Shown in pieces: positions 22,790 through 34,505 of a stretch of 64,000 nt of DNA. The position numbers and the translations under genes are program-made. The notes under the pieces were generated by a model. That model saw only the letters and a list, made by a program, of their open reading frames with translations, was not told where the DNA came from and made no database searches. The stretch's first letter is position 1. Every line of letters begins with the position of its first letter. This DNA is from Heterohyrax brucei (Eukaryota > Chordata > Mammalia > Hyracoidea > Procaviidae), in NCBI GenBank assembly GCA_028571685.1, contig CM053152.1:25118001-25182000 (forward strand). The letters are read 5' to 3'.

Positions 22790-25700
22790 CATTGTTTTTT
22801 ATCATAGCACAGTGTTCCATTGAATATATGTATCATAGTTTCCTTATCCATTCATCTGTTGATGGGTATCGGGGTTGATTCCAGCTTTTTACTTGTGCAA
22901 CAAACATTCGTGTACACGTGTCTGTTCGTGTGACAACCTTTGTTTCTGATGGATGAATTCCGAGCCTGAGAATTACAGGATCAAATGGTGTATCTATCTC
23001 TAGTTTTTTAAGGAAGCACCAGACTGTTTTCCAAAGAGGTTGTACCATTTCGCAATCCCACCAGCAGTTCCAATTTCTCCACAGCCTCTCCGGCATTTGC
23101 TGTTTTGTGTTTTTTGGATCGTGGCCAACCTTATTGGGGTGAGATGATATCTCATTGTAGTTTTGACTTGAATTTCTTTAATTGCTAATGATCGTGAGCA
23201 ATTCTGCATGTGTCGTTTGGCTGCCTGGATATGCTCTTTAGAGGAATGTCTCTCTATTTCCTTTGCTCATCACTCAATTGGATGATTTATCTTTTTCTTA
23301 TTGATATTTTGTAGTACCTCATTGATTATGGACGTCAGGTGTTGGTCTGACATATAGTTGTGAAGTACTTTTTACCATTCTGTAGGTGGTTTTTTAATTC
23401 TATTAAAGTCTTTGGATGAGCAAAAGTGTTTGATTCTTAGTAGTTTCCATTTACCTATTTTCTGTTGTTTGTGGTTTGTTTGACAGATTTTGAAGTCTGT
23501 CTATGTTGTATATTAAAGCTTCTACTGTTGTTCTTACTTTTCTTGGATGAGCTTTATCGTTTTAGGTTTGATATTTAGGTCTTTTATCCATTTGGAGTTG
23601 GGTTTTGTATAAGGTGTAAGATATGGGTCTTGTTTCAATTTACGGCAGATGATAGCCAGTTTGGCCAGCACCATTTGTTGAAGAGATTGTTATCATCCCA
23701 GCTGAATGTCTTTGGGCCTTTGTCCAACGTCAACTGTTCATAGGAAGATGGTGTCACCTCTGGGGTCTCAATTCTGTTCCACTGATCTATCTGTCTCTTT
23801 TTGTACCAGTAGGCTGTATAGTAGGCTGTTTTGACTACTGTTACAGTGTAATAGGTTCTAAAGTCAGGTAGTGAGAGGCCTCCCAGTGTGTTCTTCTTCT
23901 TCAGTAGTGCTCTTATCAGGGGCTTCTTCCCTTTCTAAACAAAGTTGGTGATTTATTTCTCTGTCTCATTAAAAAATGTCACTGAAATTTGTATTGGGAT
24001 TGCATTATATAAGTAGATTGCTTTGGATAAAATAGACATTTTCACAATGTTAAGTTTTCCTATCCATGAGCCGAGTATGTTTCTCCATTTATGTAAGTCT
24101 CTCTTAGTTTCTTATAGTAAGTTCTTGTAGTTCTCTTTGTTAAGGCCTGTTATTTCTCTGGTTAGATTTACTCCTAAGTATCTTCTTAGGGGCTATAGTA
24201 AATGCTGTTGATTTGGTGATTTCTTCTTTGATGAATTTTTTGTTGGTATAATGGAATCCTACTGATTTACTTATGTCTACCTTGTATCCTGATACTTTGA
24301 TGAACTCCTCTGTTAGTTCCAGTAGTTTACTTATGGATTCCTTAGGATTCTCTATGTATACAATCGTATAATCTGTGAATAGGAAGATTTTTACTTTTTC
24401 ATTGTGATACAGATGCTTTTTATTTCTTTGTCTCATCTAATTGGTCTGGCTAGAATGTTTAGCATAGTGTTGAATAGAAATAGTGAGAGTGGGCATTCTT
24501 GTCTAGTTCCTGTTCTCAAGGGAAATTGTTTCAGTCTCTCTCCATTCAGGATGACATAGGTAGCTGGCTTTGTACAAATGGCCCTTATTGAGTTGAAGAA
24601 TTTGCCATCTATCCCTACCTTGCTGAGAGTTTTTTAGCATGAATGGGTGCTGGACTTTATCAAATGCTTTTTCTGCATCGATAGACAAAATCAGGTGATT
24701 CTTGTCTTTCATGTTATTTAAGTGGTTGATCACATTAATTGTTTTTCTGATGTTGAGCCAGCCTTGCATCCTTGGTGTGAATCCAACTTGGTCATGATGG
24801 ATTATTTTTTATATGTTGTATTCTCTTGGCAAGAATTTTGCTGAAGATTTTTGCATCTAGATTCATGAGTGATATCAGTCTGTAGTTGTCCTTTTTTGTT
24901 GGGTCTTTTCCTGGCTTTGGTATTAGGGTTATGATAACTCTTGTCTAAAAGCTTGGTAGAATTCTGTGGTGAAGCCATCTGGGCCCAGGCTTTTTTTGGT
25001 TGGCAGTTTTGGGATTACCTTTTCAATCTCTTCCTTTGTGATGGGTTTATTAAGTTGTTCTGCCTCACCTTATGAGAATTTTGGCGGGTGATATGAATCA
25101 AGGAATTTGTCCATTTCCTCTAGGTTTTCAAATTTGTTAGAGTACAGACTTTTATAGTATTCTGTTATGATATTTTTTATTTCTGTTGGACCTCATATGA
25201 CAACTCCACTCTCATTTCTTATTTGGGTTGTTTCCTGTTTTTCTTTAGTAAGTTTAGCCAGTGGTTTGTCAATTTTGTTGATCTTTTCAAAAACACCAGC
25301 TTTTAGTCTTTTCAATTTTGTCAATTGTTTTTCCATGCTTCAACTCATTTAGTTCTGCTCTAATCTATCTTTATGATCTTTTCTCTTCTGGTGCCTGAGG
25401 GGTTCCTCTGTTGTTCTCTCTCTACTTGTTCAAGCTGTAGAGTTAGTTTTTTCATTTGATTTCGTTCTTCCTTCCATAAGTGTGCATTCATGGAGAGAAA
25501 CTGACCTCTGAGCACTGCTTTGGCCATGTCCCATAGGTTCTGGTAGGAAGTGTTTTTATTGTCATTGGAATCCATAAATTCCTTTATTTCATCCTTGATT
25601 TCTTCTGTAACCTATGGTTTTTTGAGCAAGATGTTGCTCAATTTCCATGAATTCTGCTTTCTATCTGTTTTTTTCTGCTATTGATTTCAACTTCTGTGGC

Positions 25701-26418
25701 TTTATGACCTGAAAAGATGCTTTGCATTAATTCAATGGCATGGATTTTGTTGAGAATTGCTTTATGTCCTAACATATGGTTTATTCTGGAGAATATTCCA
25801 TATGTTCTGGAGCAGAAGGTGTAGTTCTCTGCTGATGGATGGAAAGTTCCATCAATAGAAAGTTATTTGATAAGTTGTCAATGGAAAGTTACGTTGATGA
25901 GGTCTAGTTGGTTAATTGTGGCAATAAGTCTTCTGCATCTTTATTGAGTTTTTTTCTAGACGATCTGTCCAATATTAAGACTGAAGTGTTGAAGTCTCCT
26001 ACTATTATTGTGGAGTGATTGATCTCATGTTTGAGTGTAGTCAGTGCTTCTTTGATGTATTTAGGTGCTGTAATATTAGGTGCATAAATATTTAATATTG
26101 TTAAATCCTGCTTGTGTATTGAACCTTTCAGCAGTAAATAGTGTCCATTCTTGTTCACGATGGTGGATTTTATATTAAAGTCTATTTTACCTGAGATTAG
26201 AATTGCCACACCTGTTCTTCTTTGTGTATTGTTAGCTTGATGTATGTATGTTCTTCCATCCTTTAATTTTCAGTTTGTTCATATCTTTAAGTCCAAGGTG
26301 TGTTTCTTGTAGGCAGTTTATGGATGGGTCGTGTCTTTTGATCCAAGATGTCATTCGATGTCTCTTTACTGGAGCGTTCAGTCTATTGACATTCAACGTA
26401 ATTATTGATAGGTATGTG
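22790..26418 (-). pseudogene. L1 B ORF2, broken
   Basis: Endonuclease pieces are open at 26209-25904 (with VGDFNTSVLILDRSSRK) and 25575-25360. Reverse-transcriptase pieces are open at 24769-24503 ([16 protein letters not shown]) and 24436-24140. The catalytic box reads FTDYTIVY, so the second aspartate of the usual FADD is lost. The C-terminal region is open at 23209-22833 and keeps 'WNCWWDCEMVQPLW'. It is a dead copy of the L1 endonuclease-reverse transcriptase. Confidence 0.85.
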
Positions 26419-26680
26419 TTTAGTTGGCTTGGCTGGCATGTGTTTAGTGCTGTTTATTTTTGTGTTGATTTTTTCTCTGTCTTTTTTTTAACCTGTCCTG
26501 GAACATTCTTCTTTTTGAGTTGATTTTTCACCTTTTTCAGGGTTGGTTTTGTGGTTGTTGAGACTCCTGTATTATGTTTCTTGATTTGATATGTTGCATC
26601 TTTATTGTGTTTTTTGGCTGCCCCTATTATTCCCCTTAATAAACTATGTATAAATTCAATTTTAATTACCCCCAGTCTTA

Positions 26681-26813
26681 TTTGCTACTACTGCTAACCA
26701 CAAGGTCAGCAGTTCAAATCTACCAGGTGCTCTTTAAATATTCTGGGGGTCAGTTCTACCCTAGCCCCTAGGATCGACGTGAGTCGGATCTGACTCGACG
26801 GCACTTGTCTTGG
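26681..26813 (+). repeat. AfroSINE variant with GGCACTTG...TTGG end
   Basis: A 133-bp 5'-truncated SINE starts 'tttgctactactgctaacc', passes 'ggtcagcagttcaaatctacc' and ends 'gactcgacggcacttgtctt' plus GG. The 9-bp duplication CCAGTCTTA stands at 26672-26680 and 26814-26822. No poly-A tail is present. The clean duplication fixes the true 3' end of this variant. It inserted into L1 B, so it is younger than B. Confidence 0.9.
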
Positions 26814-27002
26814 CCAGTCTTATTAATTTGTCTCCATCTGAAAGGACTATAACAACAGTAGTACACCCTCTTCTCAATACGATGACATCATAGTTTTCAT
26901 GATATGATCAGTGGATCATTTCTTTCACTATTATAGCTTTGATTTAGTTTGGAGCCTTACCTAACTAAATAGGTTTCCGGGTGATGTGTCCTGAATTTGC
27001 TT

Positions 27003-27938
27003 CTAAAATATAAAGTTAGTGGTTTTTCTTTTTTCTAAGCTGAGAGCTTCTTTTGGTATTTCTTGGAGCTTTGGCTTGGTTTTTACAAAGTCTGTGAGTT
27101 TCTGTTTATCTGCAAATGTCTTAATTTCATTTTCATATTTGAAAGATAATTTTGCAGGATACATAATTCTTGTTTGGAAGTTCTTGTCCTGAAAGGCTTT
27201 GTATGTGTCATGCCACTGTGTCTGTGCCAGCATTGTTTCTGCTGAGAATTCCAATGAAAGCCTACAGAGTTTCCCTTTGAATGTTAGCTTTGCTTTGAGT
27301 CTTGCTGCCTTTAAGAGTTTCTGCTCATGTTTCATTTTGTTAAGCTTGATTATAATATGTCTTGGAGTCTTTCTTTTGAGATCTATATTGAGTGGCATTA
27401 GGTATGCATCTTGGGTATCTATATTCTCTTCTTCCTAATTTCTGGGAAGTTTTCTGTCAGTAACTGAGTAACAATACTTTCTGTGTTCTCAGGTGTCCCA
27501 CCCTGTTCAGGAACTCCAATTAATCATAGATTGTTCCTCTTTATAGAGTCCCACATGCTTCTTAACGCTTCTTTATTTTTCTTGTTTCTTTTTTTCTGAT
27601 TTCTCCTCACAGATGTTGGAGTCAGTAGCTCTGACTTCCAAGTCAGAAAGTCTACTTTCCATTTGTTCCATTCTGTTTTCTTGGCTTTGAATTGAAGTTT
27701 CTATTCCTTTGATCTTGTTCTTAATCTGTTGCATTTCAGAGTACTGGTGTTCCATCAGATCAAACAGCTTGCTGAATTCTTCATTTTGCTCTGCTGAACT
27801 TTGTATGAGGTCTAGAAGGGCTCTCTGTATAATCCTTTTATATTCACCTTCTGATGGTTTCAGAAAGGTTTCTTCATGTGGGAAGTTCTTTAGTTGTTTC
27901 TTTTGGGGGCCTTCTGAAGCCACAGGTGATTTCTTCAT
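27003..27938 (-). pseudogene. L1 B ORF1, broken
   Basis: The N-terminal half is open at 27938-27573 (from MKKSPVASEGPQ). It has a heptad-rich stretch with EQNEEFSKLFDLMEHQ and MEQMESRLSDLE, which forms the trimerising coiled coil in ORF1p. The C-terminal half is open at 27398-27003 (TPRHIIIKLNKMK, NFQTRIMYPAKLSF). A frame break lies between them near 27400-27570. The N-terminal sequence differs from that of element C. Confidence 0.8.
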
Positions 27939-29106
27939 TATGCTTTTCTCTAGAATTTGTTGCTTTGGGGCATCATGTGAGTCAATAAAGGCTGGGAGAG
28001 ATGCTGTGAGGAGGGACTATAGTTGTTTCTCCAGGCTGTCTTAAAATTAAAGATAAAAGTTATCTGACAACTTCTAAAGTTAGTCAGATTTTCAGGTGTA
28101 TGGGTACCTCTTCCCAGCTGGGAAAGTAAGCACCTCTATATCCAAGCCCAGATGTTATAAACTAGTTCAAAATACAGAAAGGCTACTGCCCCACTGGCAT
28201 CCACTGTCTGACCCCAACTGTAGGTGACACTGTGTAAAATATTGTTTTCTGCTGGAAAAGCTCTCTCCTCTGGGCAGGTGTTGCCTCCCAGCCTAGGAAT
28301 GAGGTCCAGCTGAGGGCTCTGTATTGGTATATCCACCTCACAGTGGAACAACATGGCATCCCTCACAAGCTCCCCACCTACCTCAGTAAAGCCTACTCAA
28401 TGGCGGATGTGGAAAGAGAGGCCAAAGTTGCTTAGATGTACAGCATCCAAAGCTGGGCTCTCAAATTCTCGCAACTTCACCAGCCGAGCCCACCAACTGT
28501 GTGTCTGAGATTAGCTGCTAGTCAAGTCCAAGCTCCACCCACCACCTAAGACAGAGAAAACAAGTTAACATGGTGAGTTACCTTTGGTTTGGTCTGTGAA
28601 AGCCAGCACTCACCAAGAGCAGAGGAAAGCAAATGAGAGGAGGTTTTTCATTCAGTGATATTGAGTCCAAATTAACACCCTATGCTCATGTCCTAGGGCT
28701 CACTAGGTGTCCAGAAGGCTCCATTTAATTATTAGTTCATGTCTTGGTTTCCAGAGGGATTTAGGGAGATGTGTGCTTAGTACACAGTCTTGACTCTGCC
28801 TCTCTGCTTTCCTTTTCAAGTTCAATTACACTTGAATTTCATCATATTCTAAATGTCTGTAAATTTCTATCTTTTCTATTCTTTTTGGTTCTTTGAGAAA
28901 GTATAAACCTGAATTATTTTCTATTGATCTATCTTCTAGTTCTTTAATCTTTTGTACTGTGTCTAATCTATTCTTAAATCCATCTTCTGAATTTTTAATT
29001 TCAGTATTATGTACCACTTTTTTTGTGCTTGATTATTTTTTGTTTCTGTGTTCTAATGGAATTTTCCATTGTTTTTTCCATCTAACTTGCTATTTATAAT
29101 GTTTCA

Positions 29107-29495
29107 TGGCTGTCTTGGTAGTGCAGTGGTTAAGCACTAAGCTGCTAAGCAAAAAGCTAGCAGTTCAAACCTATGAGCTGCCTTGTAGGAAAAAGATGTG
29201 GCAGTCTGCTTTCATAAAGATTTGCAGCCTTGGAAACCCTACAGGGAAGTTCTACTCTATCCTATACCAAAAAACCAAACCTGTTTTTGTCAAGCCAGTT
29301 TCAACTCATAGCGACCCTATAGGACAGAATAGAACTGCCTTGTAAAGTTTCCTAAAAGCATCTGGTAGATTCAAACTCCTGACCTTTTGGTTAGCAGACG
29401 TTGCACTTAACCACTGTGCCACCAGGGTTTTCTCTGTCCTATGAGGATGCTATATAATTTCACTATGTGTTGGAATTGACTGACAGCAAAAATGC
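29107..29495 (+). repeat. AfroSINE split by another AfroSINE
   Basis: The outer plus-strand copy starts 'ctgtcttggtagtgcagtgg' and breaks at 29266 in 'tctatcctata'. It resumes at 29433 with 'tctgtcctatg' and ends 'ggaattgactgacagc'. The repeated 'tct.tcctat' word is the target duplication of the inner copy. Confidence 0.8.
29267..29432 (-). repeat. Inner AfroSINE, minus strand
   Basis: The plus strand reads 'ccaaaaaaccaaacctg', 'actcatagcgaccctatagg', 'gacagaatagaactgcc', 'ccttttggttagcag' and 'accactgtgccaccagggtt'. It is complete and less diverged than the outer copy. Confidence 0.9.
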
Positions 29496-30190
29496 TTTTA
29501 AATTTCCATGGTCAATAACTTCAGAATTTACCTTTCAGCCTTTTCTAAAGTCTACCTTTTAACTGTTGGTTTTGGTCATATGATGCTGTATCCTGGCATA
29601 CTTGGTAAATTTGATCTAATGCCAAGCATTATGTGTAAAAAAATAGAAATTCTGGCTGACACCTGTCTCTAGAGAAAATTTAACGTTTACTGAAAGGGAG
29701 ATAAATCACAAGTAGATCACTTTAATCCACTGGATTTGGATTTCAGGGTCAGAGTGAGGACTGGGAAGATCTGGTCTATTTCCAGTTAGTTTTTAGTCAG
29801 AAAAGGCCTACCTCTTCAAGAACCTCGTGTATAAGCCTGGTATGTTTGTTGGGGCTTTTCTTTCTTGGCAGAACCCAAACTTCAATTTTTGTTTTGCTGG
29901 CACCATGAGACTGCTAAAATTTCTGCTTAGATTTTTGACTTCTTAGCAGCTGCTTTCAGCTTAGATTCTTGGCAATTTGCCTCACACATGTGCAGCTTAG
30001 ATGGTGGAAAATACTTCTAGGAAAATCATACATATAACATCTACCTTATGTCTCTTCATCCTGTCTTTTTCTCAGATCATTACTCTCCAAGTTCTAGCTG
30101 CTCTGGTAGCTGTACACTAATTTTTGACTCCCCAGCCTAGTGAGATTTTTGGCTGATCCTCTTAGTTCAGCATCTACACCCTTTAAATTA

Positions 30191-32700
30191 GAAAATTCCC
30201 TAGTTGGGGGAAAGCAGCAATTAAGGTAATATTTACCTCTGTCTCTTCTCTTCATAATTTTGTCTTTCAAGTTTCAAAGATATTTGGAAAATGCAACAGT
30301 ACTACCATAGCCAGACTCTGTCGAGTCCACTTTAAGAAAACTAGGGGTGGGAGTGGGAGTGGACAATACAGGAAGAAAAATTTCTAAAATTAAAACAGTT
30401 GGAACTAGATAAGGCCCAACAAGAGAGCCGTAGGCAAACTCACAAAAACAACCATGAGAGAGAGAGAGAGTAAGCTTTAATATTTATTTGCTCAAAAGAA
30501 GAAGATTTCATGCTAGGATAGTACCAGTTCTTATCCCTTCTCTCTTCTCCCTTCCTATACTTCAACTTTTTCTGGAATATTATCAGCAAATAGATAATAT
30601 GGATGAGGGTGAGGGAAATAAGAAAAACCCGGTCCTCCTCGACTACTAACAGTACAGCAGAGGTACCCTTAAAAGCAGAACTGAGCACAGTATGTTTGCA
30701 TCTTTCTTCTGAGCTTATTAATTCTACCCCATTTCCAAGCATTGAATAAATAGTACACTGAAAAATAGAGTCTGTGTTCCAGTGACAATATAACTCATGA
30801 AGTTGTTACAAGGAAATTCCAGAATACTCCTGTGGCTTTGCCTCATATTAGGCAGGAAGAAACTTTTCCCTGAAGACAGAGTTGAATAGAGCCTTATGTC
30901 CCTGGAGGGCTGCACTGAAAGTTGGTCTTTGGAAGTTCTAACATAAACATACTCCCACCCACCTGGCTCACATACAGACCATAAACAACTTGACTCTTCT
31001 TCCCAGAAGAGCAGTTTTCTGTATGAGTCACTTACTTTTATCTCTTTATTTTGGACTTTAAACCTCAGGGGACCTTGAGGATCCACTGAAAATGATTTCA
31101 ATTTTCAACAAACAATAAACAATATAAAGCCTTCTAAAAAGGCATATTCACTTCTTTGGTGTGCAGTAGAACCTAGGACTGGTATTCAATTCAATGGAAA
31201 ATCAAGAACCTGGACCACAGTAACATGCTGATGAGTTCCACAAAAGGGAATATACCAGAAAGTGAAGCTTAGGATTTCTGAGAAAGTGGTTGATCAATTT
31301 AGGTCTATATAACATAGTATCCTATTGCTTGAAAGCCTTGGAAAACTTCCCTTGGGAAGACTTATAATCTCCAGACTCAATATTTGATTCAAGAGGCATC
31401 ATACACTACCCTGCCTCTTCTGTGAAGAGTGGGTACACTGCAAAGAGCCATCCTCCAGGAAGAGAAAATTCAGGGACAAGACACAAGATTGCTCAGGGCG
31501 TCAAAATGGAATACAGGCAATAGCCTTTCCTACAAACATCGTTGGCTTGGTCCCTGTGTCCTCAGTGGAGTTGCCAAGGCTAGCCCTGGTGGATTTAGAA
31601 TAGCACAGATTACTTGCTTCTCTGCCTGTTTTGAAATCACCATTTTGGAAGAAGCACATTGGACCTGGAATGTGTCCCTGCACAAGCCAAGTGATAATTA
31701 GGTTTTTACGCTTACAGAATAGTTTTAACATTACAAGATGAGAACAGCCTCTGCTTTTCTATCTTAAATTTCTGACTAGGCAACCTATTATTAGGATCTT
31801 GGGGCCCCTGGATATATCCAGTATCCCTGCTGGTGCTTCCTTGAACATGAATTCACTAACATTTATCTGTCTAAAGTGAAAGGCATCTCTAATGATCCCA
31901 GCTGACATTTATTCAGTGCCTTTCACTCAGGGATCCCAAAGAGCTCTGCAGGCTGATTTACAGGCTGTCCACGGAGTGGAAGTGAATGGTAATGACCACA
32001 GTGATGATGATCATGATAGATCGCCCCAGCTCTGGCATTTGATATGTCATGTTGTTTCTGGGGCGTTTCCAGTTTCCTGCACTTCCCGATGATTAGAAGC
32101 ATAAGGGTAAGAGAGTGCTCCATCCATTTAATCCTGCATTTCTCAGTGGGGATGGCTGTGATTGGGGCCTTGGGAGGCCTTAATTCTCTGCCCGCCCCAC
32201 ACAGATTTTAGTAATCAGCAGAGAGCAGACAGTGTGAAAAGCTGCAGTAGGGCAAATGCAACTCCCGCCTCTCACTGGACGTGGCCACTGACGTTTCACC
32301 TTTCTTCTTGCAGTATCCATGATCACCTGACACCCTCTTAGCCTTTTTTTTGCTCCGTGGGACAAAGGGAGGAAGTAGAAGCAGGGATAAACTCTATTTA
32401 GAAGGTTTATGGTCACATAATCTGGCAGAGTGCTTTCAATTCTTCTTCTTTTTTTTTTTTCCTTTCTTGAAGACCTGAAAATTGCCACCTCCTTTTCTTT
32501 TTCAAACAAAATCCTTCAGGGAATTAATATTTGAAGCAGATAAAAGTGAGTTGTTCTGTTACAATCCTTCCCTTTCCCTGCTGGTCAAGATGCCCCTAGG
32601 TTGTTAAATTGTGATCTATAAAGGAATACCTGGTTTCTTTCTAGGTTTTACCACTAACTTTTCAGTAAATTATTGATTCCCTATGTGCTTTCTTTGTTTC
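30191..32700. other. Low-copy sequence, possible conserved part
   Basis: No recognised repeat family covers most of this stretch. A GA run lies at 30457-30470 and a T-rich run near 32440-32461. Minus-strand open frames of 100 and 125 codons (30440-30742, 30724-31101) have no recognisable domain. Around 31880-32400 the text is GC-richer. I assign no gene. Confidence 0.45.
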
Positions 32701-32704
32701 ATCT

Positions 32705-32766
32705 GTACCACTGCCATAAAGCTGATTCCAACTCAAAGTGACCCAATGGTTTCATCTCTAGAAACG
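32705..32766 (-). repeat. AfroSINE fragment, minus strand
   Basis: 'accactgccataaagctgattccaactcaaagtgaccc' is the 3' end of an AfroSINE in reverse; the rest is missing. Confidence 0.65.
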
Positions 32767-32884
32767 AAACAATCTTCAGTAAATATTACAATTCAAGCTT
32801 TTGAAGCCTTGGACACAAGCATGCTAGATCTAGAACAGTGATAAGGAGAATCAGGTTCCAGGAATAGTTCTAAATGCTTTCCCT

Positions 32885-33052
32885 CAGGAAACCCTAGTGG
32901 CATACTTGTTGAGTGCTATGTCTGCTAACCAAAATGTCAGCTGTTCAAATCTTCCAGCACACCTCGGAAACTCTGAGATGGTTCTACTCTGACCTATAGG
33001 GTTGCTATGAGTCAGAATTAACTCAACAGTGGTGGCTTTGGTGGCTTTATCA
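32885..33052 (+). repeat. AfroSINE, plus strand
   Basis: 'aaaccctagtggcatacttgtt' head, 'aaaatgtcagctgttcaaatc', 'ctcggaaactctgagatggttc', 'gttgctatgagtcagaatta' and a 'caacagtggtggctttgg' end. Confidence 0.9.
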
Positions 33053-33059
33053 CATCATT

Positions 33060-33216
33060 TGGAAACCCTAGTGGTATAGTGGTTAAGTACTACAGCTTCT
33101 AACCAAAAGATCAGCAGCTTGAATCCACCAGGCACTCTTTGCAAACTCTATGGAGTAGTTCTGCTCTGTCCTGTAGGGTCACTATGAGTCAGAATCAACT
33201 TAATGGAAACTTTTTT
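33060..33216 (+). repeat. AfroSINE, plus strand, second of a close pair
   Basis: 'ggaaaccctagtggtatagtgg' head, 'ccaaaagatcagcagcttgaatcc', 'ggagtagttctgctctgtcc' and 'gtcactatgagtcagaatcaac' box, then a run of T. It lies 8 bp after the preceding copy in the same orientation. Confidence 0.9.
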
Positions 33217-33516
33217 ATTTTTAATGAGATCATTTAATTATTTTTTATATTTTGCAGTGTACAGACAGTTTATGTATAGCAGTTCTGTTTCTTCTATTTA
33301 CTTTTCTTTATACTTTAGAGGAAGCTTTAAGAACAAACTAGATTCCATCTTGAACAGCTAGTACACATATTCTTTTATAACATTAACCATCCCACAATAG
33401 GTCAGCACTCTTCCTTCTCAACCTTGGGTTCATTTTTACTGACTTTCCTGTCCCCTCATGCTTCCTAGTCATTACCCCTAGGCTGGCATGCTCTTTAGTC
33501 TTGCTTTGTTTTATGG

Positions 33517-33850
33517 TGTTTTTGTTAGGTACCATTGAGTTGGTTCTGACTTATAGTGACTTTATGTACAATAGAATGAAATACTGCCCAGTCCTATGCC
33601 ATGCCCACAATCATTTTTATGCTTATATTCATTGTTACAGCCACTGTGTCAAACCATCTTATGGAGGGTCTTCCTCTTTTTTTGCTGATGCTCTGCTTGA
33701 CCAAGCATGATATCCTTCTCCAGGGACTGATCCCTCCTGACAACATGTCCAAGGTATGTAAGATCGTCTTGCCATCCTTTCTTTCAATGAGCCCTCTAGT
33801 TATACTTCTTTCCAATCTTTGGCTGAAGGGTAAATGTCAGAAGTGACTTC
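33517..33850 (-). mobile_element. RTE LINE 3' part, minus strand
   Basis: Plus strand: 'ttgttaggtaccattgagttgg', 'gtgactttatgtacaatagaatgaaatac', 'agccactgtgtcaaacc', 'ggagggtcttcctctttttttgctg', 'ccaagcatgatatccttctccagggactgatccctcc' and 'aacatgtccaagg'. This is the widespread RTE (BovB-type) 3' region of afrotherians. Open frames in it are short and without RTE domains. Confidence 0.75.
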
Positions 33851-34505
33851 ATTACTGATCTGGAAGCATATCTGCAGGGCCATACTCTCAGGATTTCTCC
33901 AGTCTCCTTCATGGCCAGGAAGTTTGATTTTTCTTTTTAAGTCAGAATTTTGTTCTACATTTTTCTCCAGCTCTATTCAAGACCCTCTGTTATGATCCCT
34001 GTCAGAGCAGTCAGTAGTGGTAGCCAGGGTAGGTCCTTGTAGATGAGCTTGTCTCATTAGTTTTTTTCATTCTTCCTTGTTTGCAAAAAAGGTGAGATCA
34101 GTGAAGTATCCTAGATGACCGTTCACAGGCTTTTAAGACCCCAATTGCTACTCACCAAAGTAGAATGTAGAACATTTTCTTTACGTTATGACAATTGAGT
34201 TGATGTTCCCAGAGACCACGGTCCCCACAGCCTTCAGCCTAGCAACTCGGTCCTTCAAGAATTAGGATGTGTCAACGGAGTTTCCATGATCTTACCTTGT
34301 ACAAGTTGTTCTGCCTTCCCCTGTGTTCACCAAAGTTACCACTTATCTATTGTCTATTTAGTGTTTTTCCATCCCCACCTGTCTGCTCCCTGATAACTAT
34401 CAAATTGTTTTGTTTTATGTATAAACTTTTCTGTGAGTTTATATAGTAGTTGTCTCATGCAATATTTGTCCTTTTGTGATTGTCTTATTTCACTCAGCAT
34501 CTTAA
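33851..34505 (-). mobile_element. L1 3' end, minus strand
   Basis: The end of ORF2 is seen in reverse at 34440-34500 ('cctttttgtgattgtcttatttcactcagcat'-type text), followed leftwards by a long 3' UTR. The 'ttgctactcaccaaagtagaatg' piece matches, in reverse, the 'actactttggtgagtagtg' piece of element D's 3' UTR at about 59260. 5'-truncated. Confidence 0.65.

Larger units (their letters stand above)
22538..28812 (-). mobile_element. Full-length L1 element B, minus strand, inactive
   Basis: Read on the minus strand, a 5' UTR (28812-about 28000; starts 'gcagagaggcagagtcaagac') is followed by ORF1 (about 27940-27000). A spacer comes next with a SINE inserted at 26681-26813. ORF2 (about 26418-22790), a 3' UTR like that of elements A and C, and an A-rich tail at 22538-22570 complete it. 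The 5' UTR and ORF1 N-terminal half differ from A and C. It sits in the host L1; no clear target duplication was found. Confidence 0.85.
28813..30190 (-). mobile_element. Old host L1, third segment (ORF1 and 5' side)
   Basis: The plus strand at 28815-29105 is L1 ORF1 coiled-coil sequence in reverse ('atctatcttctagttctttaatctt', 'aatccatcttctgaatttttaatttc'). The part at 29500-30190 ('cccagcctagtgagatttttgg' and others) looks like the 5' side of the same old L1 but is much diverged. Whether it is the same copy as the segments at 8441 and 19808 is an inference from order and strand. Confidence 0.5.

Noticed and set aside
30440-31101. Two minus-strand frames of 100 and 125 codons
   Set aside because: No domains, no start or splice context, and no protein that I recognise; kept only as part of the low-copy stretch.
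33060-33216. Close repeats at 32885 and 33060 as a CRISPR-like or tandem array
   Set aside because: They are two independent AfroSINE insertions of normal length. CRISPR arrays are not expected in a mammalian genome and no short regular repeats are seen.
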